A DNA stretch of 64,000 bases from Parvularcula bermudensis HTCC2503 (GTDB taxonomy: Bacteria; Pseudomonadota; Alphaproteobacteria; Caulobacterales; Parvularculaceae): the NCBI RefSeq assembly GCF_000152825.2, contig NC_014414.1:868001-932000 (forward strand), given 5' to 3'. Made by a program: the position numbers and the translations under genes. Each line of letters starts with the position of its first letter. Position 1 is the first letter of the stretch. Under the pieces are notes generated by a model that saw only the letters and a program-made list of their open reading frames with translations, ran no database searches and was not told where the DNA came from. Shown here one piece after another: positions 63,595 to 64,000 of this stretch.

Positions 63595-64000
63595 ATGAAC
63601 ACATTATTGGTTTCCGTCGCGGCCCTCGCGGCCTGGCAGGGCAAGCCGATGTTTTCCGTAGACGACGCGGCCTATTGCGCCGCGGTCTATGCCTTTACGC
63701 TGGATGCGATGTCGCGGGCGGAGAACGTCCCGGTCGCAAAGCAGCGCGAGACGACCGAGGGCTTGGCAAAGTGGGAATATGAACTTTCCGCCGCCGGAGA
63801 AGACCTCGCCACAGCAGCGTTGCAGGGGCGTGCGGACCGGGCCGTCGCTGAAGTGCGGCAGCAAATGCCGAATGGTGTCGGGGCCGAGGCTGCCGCGGCG
63901 CGGGGGACATTTCTTCTCGAAAGCTCCGCCCAGTGCGATGCGCAGCTGACGGCGGCCTATGGGGTGTCAGAGCATCCCATCGTGCCGTTTTTGAGGAAGG
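63595..64000 (+). CDS. Hypothetical protein, 5' part (cut by window edge)
   Basis: About 135 residues visible before the window ends. The start MNTLLVSVAALAAW resembles a weak export signal. Ribosome binding site GGAGGTGGGG is 2-5 bases before the ATG. There are two cysteines (about residues 28 and 114) and several Ala-rich helices. The family is not recognised. A periplasmic location is possible. Confidence 0.65.
   Translation, partial: MNTLLVSVAALAAWQGKPMFSVDDAAYCAAVYAFTLDAMSRAENVPVAKQRETTEGLAKWEYELSAAGEDLATAALQGRADRAVAEVRQQMPNGVGAEAAAARGTFLLESSAQCDAQLTAAYGVSEHPIVPFLRK

Noticed and set aside
1-64000. Defence island, prophage, CRISPR array or transposon
   Set aside because: No integrase, transposase, Cas, restriction or toxin-antitoxin signature and no regularly spaced repeats were seen; the window is chromosomal core and metabolic genes.

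Overview
The window is a gene-dense, high-GC stretch of a chromosome from a Gram-negative alphaproteobacterium. The evidence is porin and lipoprotein genes, a periplasmic glucan pair, alphaproteobacterial conserved families (DUF3576, DUF2852, DUF2849, DUF934), a Fur protein without the C-terminal cysteine pairs, and a ScfR/RamB-type regulator beside a long isocitrate lyase. A Parvularcula- or Caulobacter-like marine heterotroph would fit, but that is inference. I see no tRNA, rRNA, CRISPR array, phage, transposase or replication origin. Most genes are housekeeping or metabolic.

Layout. 1-10.4 kb: 5' part of leuS (cut by the window edge), the 5-oxoprolinase genes pxpABC, a DUF3576 lipoprotein, a porin, thiE, yggS with an overlapping OmpR-type regulator, a PhoD-like phosphatase lipoprotein and a glycosyltransferase. 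10.8-21 kb: amino-acid and amine catabolism (succinate-semialdehyde dehydrogenase, alanine/glycine:cation symporter, a lipoamide-dehydrogenase-like flavoprotein, putA, threonine/serine dehydratase) plus zapE. 21-22.1 kb: an aquaglyceroporin with an ArsR repressor. 22.2-29.1 kb: a release-factor-like protein and succinate dehydrogenase, whose sdhB is separated from sdhCDA by an oppositely oriented phoX. 29.2-36.5 kb: YbjN and DUF2852 proteins, a zinc metallopeptidase, malic enzyme maeB, and a large alpha/beta hydrolase. 37-39.8 kb: nifU-like, tsaB, rimI, fur, and a 2-oxoglutarate oxygenase. 39.8-45 kb: agmatine to putrescine (aguA, aguB), ScfR-type regulator, isocitrate lyase. 45-56.4 kb: opgGH, hemerythrin, OsmC, a prolyl oligopeptidase, a PQQ-type sugar dehydrogenase, creA, an ArsC-like protein and a LysR regulator. 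56.5-61.1 kb: sulfate assimilation operon cysG-DUF2849-cysI-DUF934-cysH. 61.2-64 kb: rbfA, a hypothetical gene, truB, and two uncharacterised small genes.

How it fits together. Glutamate-family and other amino acids feed central carbon metabolism (pxpABC, putA, SSADH, symporter, threonine dehydratase). Succinate dehydrogenase, malic enzyme and isocitrate lyase connect this to the TCA and glyoxylate cycles. Two unlinked secreted phosphatases (PhoX and PhoD-like) both carry sequences resembling PHO boxes, which suggests phosphate-starvation control.

I found no convincing new multi-gene defence or mobile system. The most notable items are the split sdh locus with stacked regulatory sites, the apparent non-canonical start of tsaB, the release-factor-like gene behind sdhB, the hydrolase with a large unrecognised C-terminal half, and the extra loops in the AGCS symporter.
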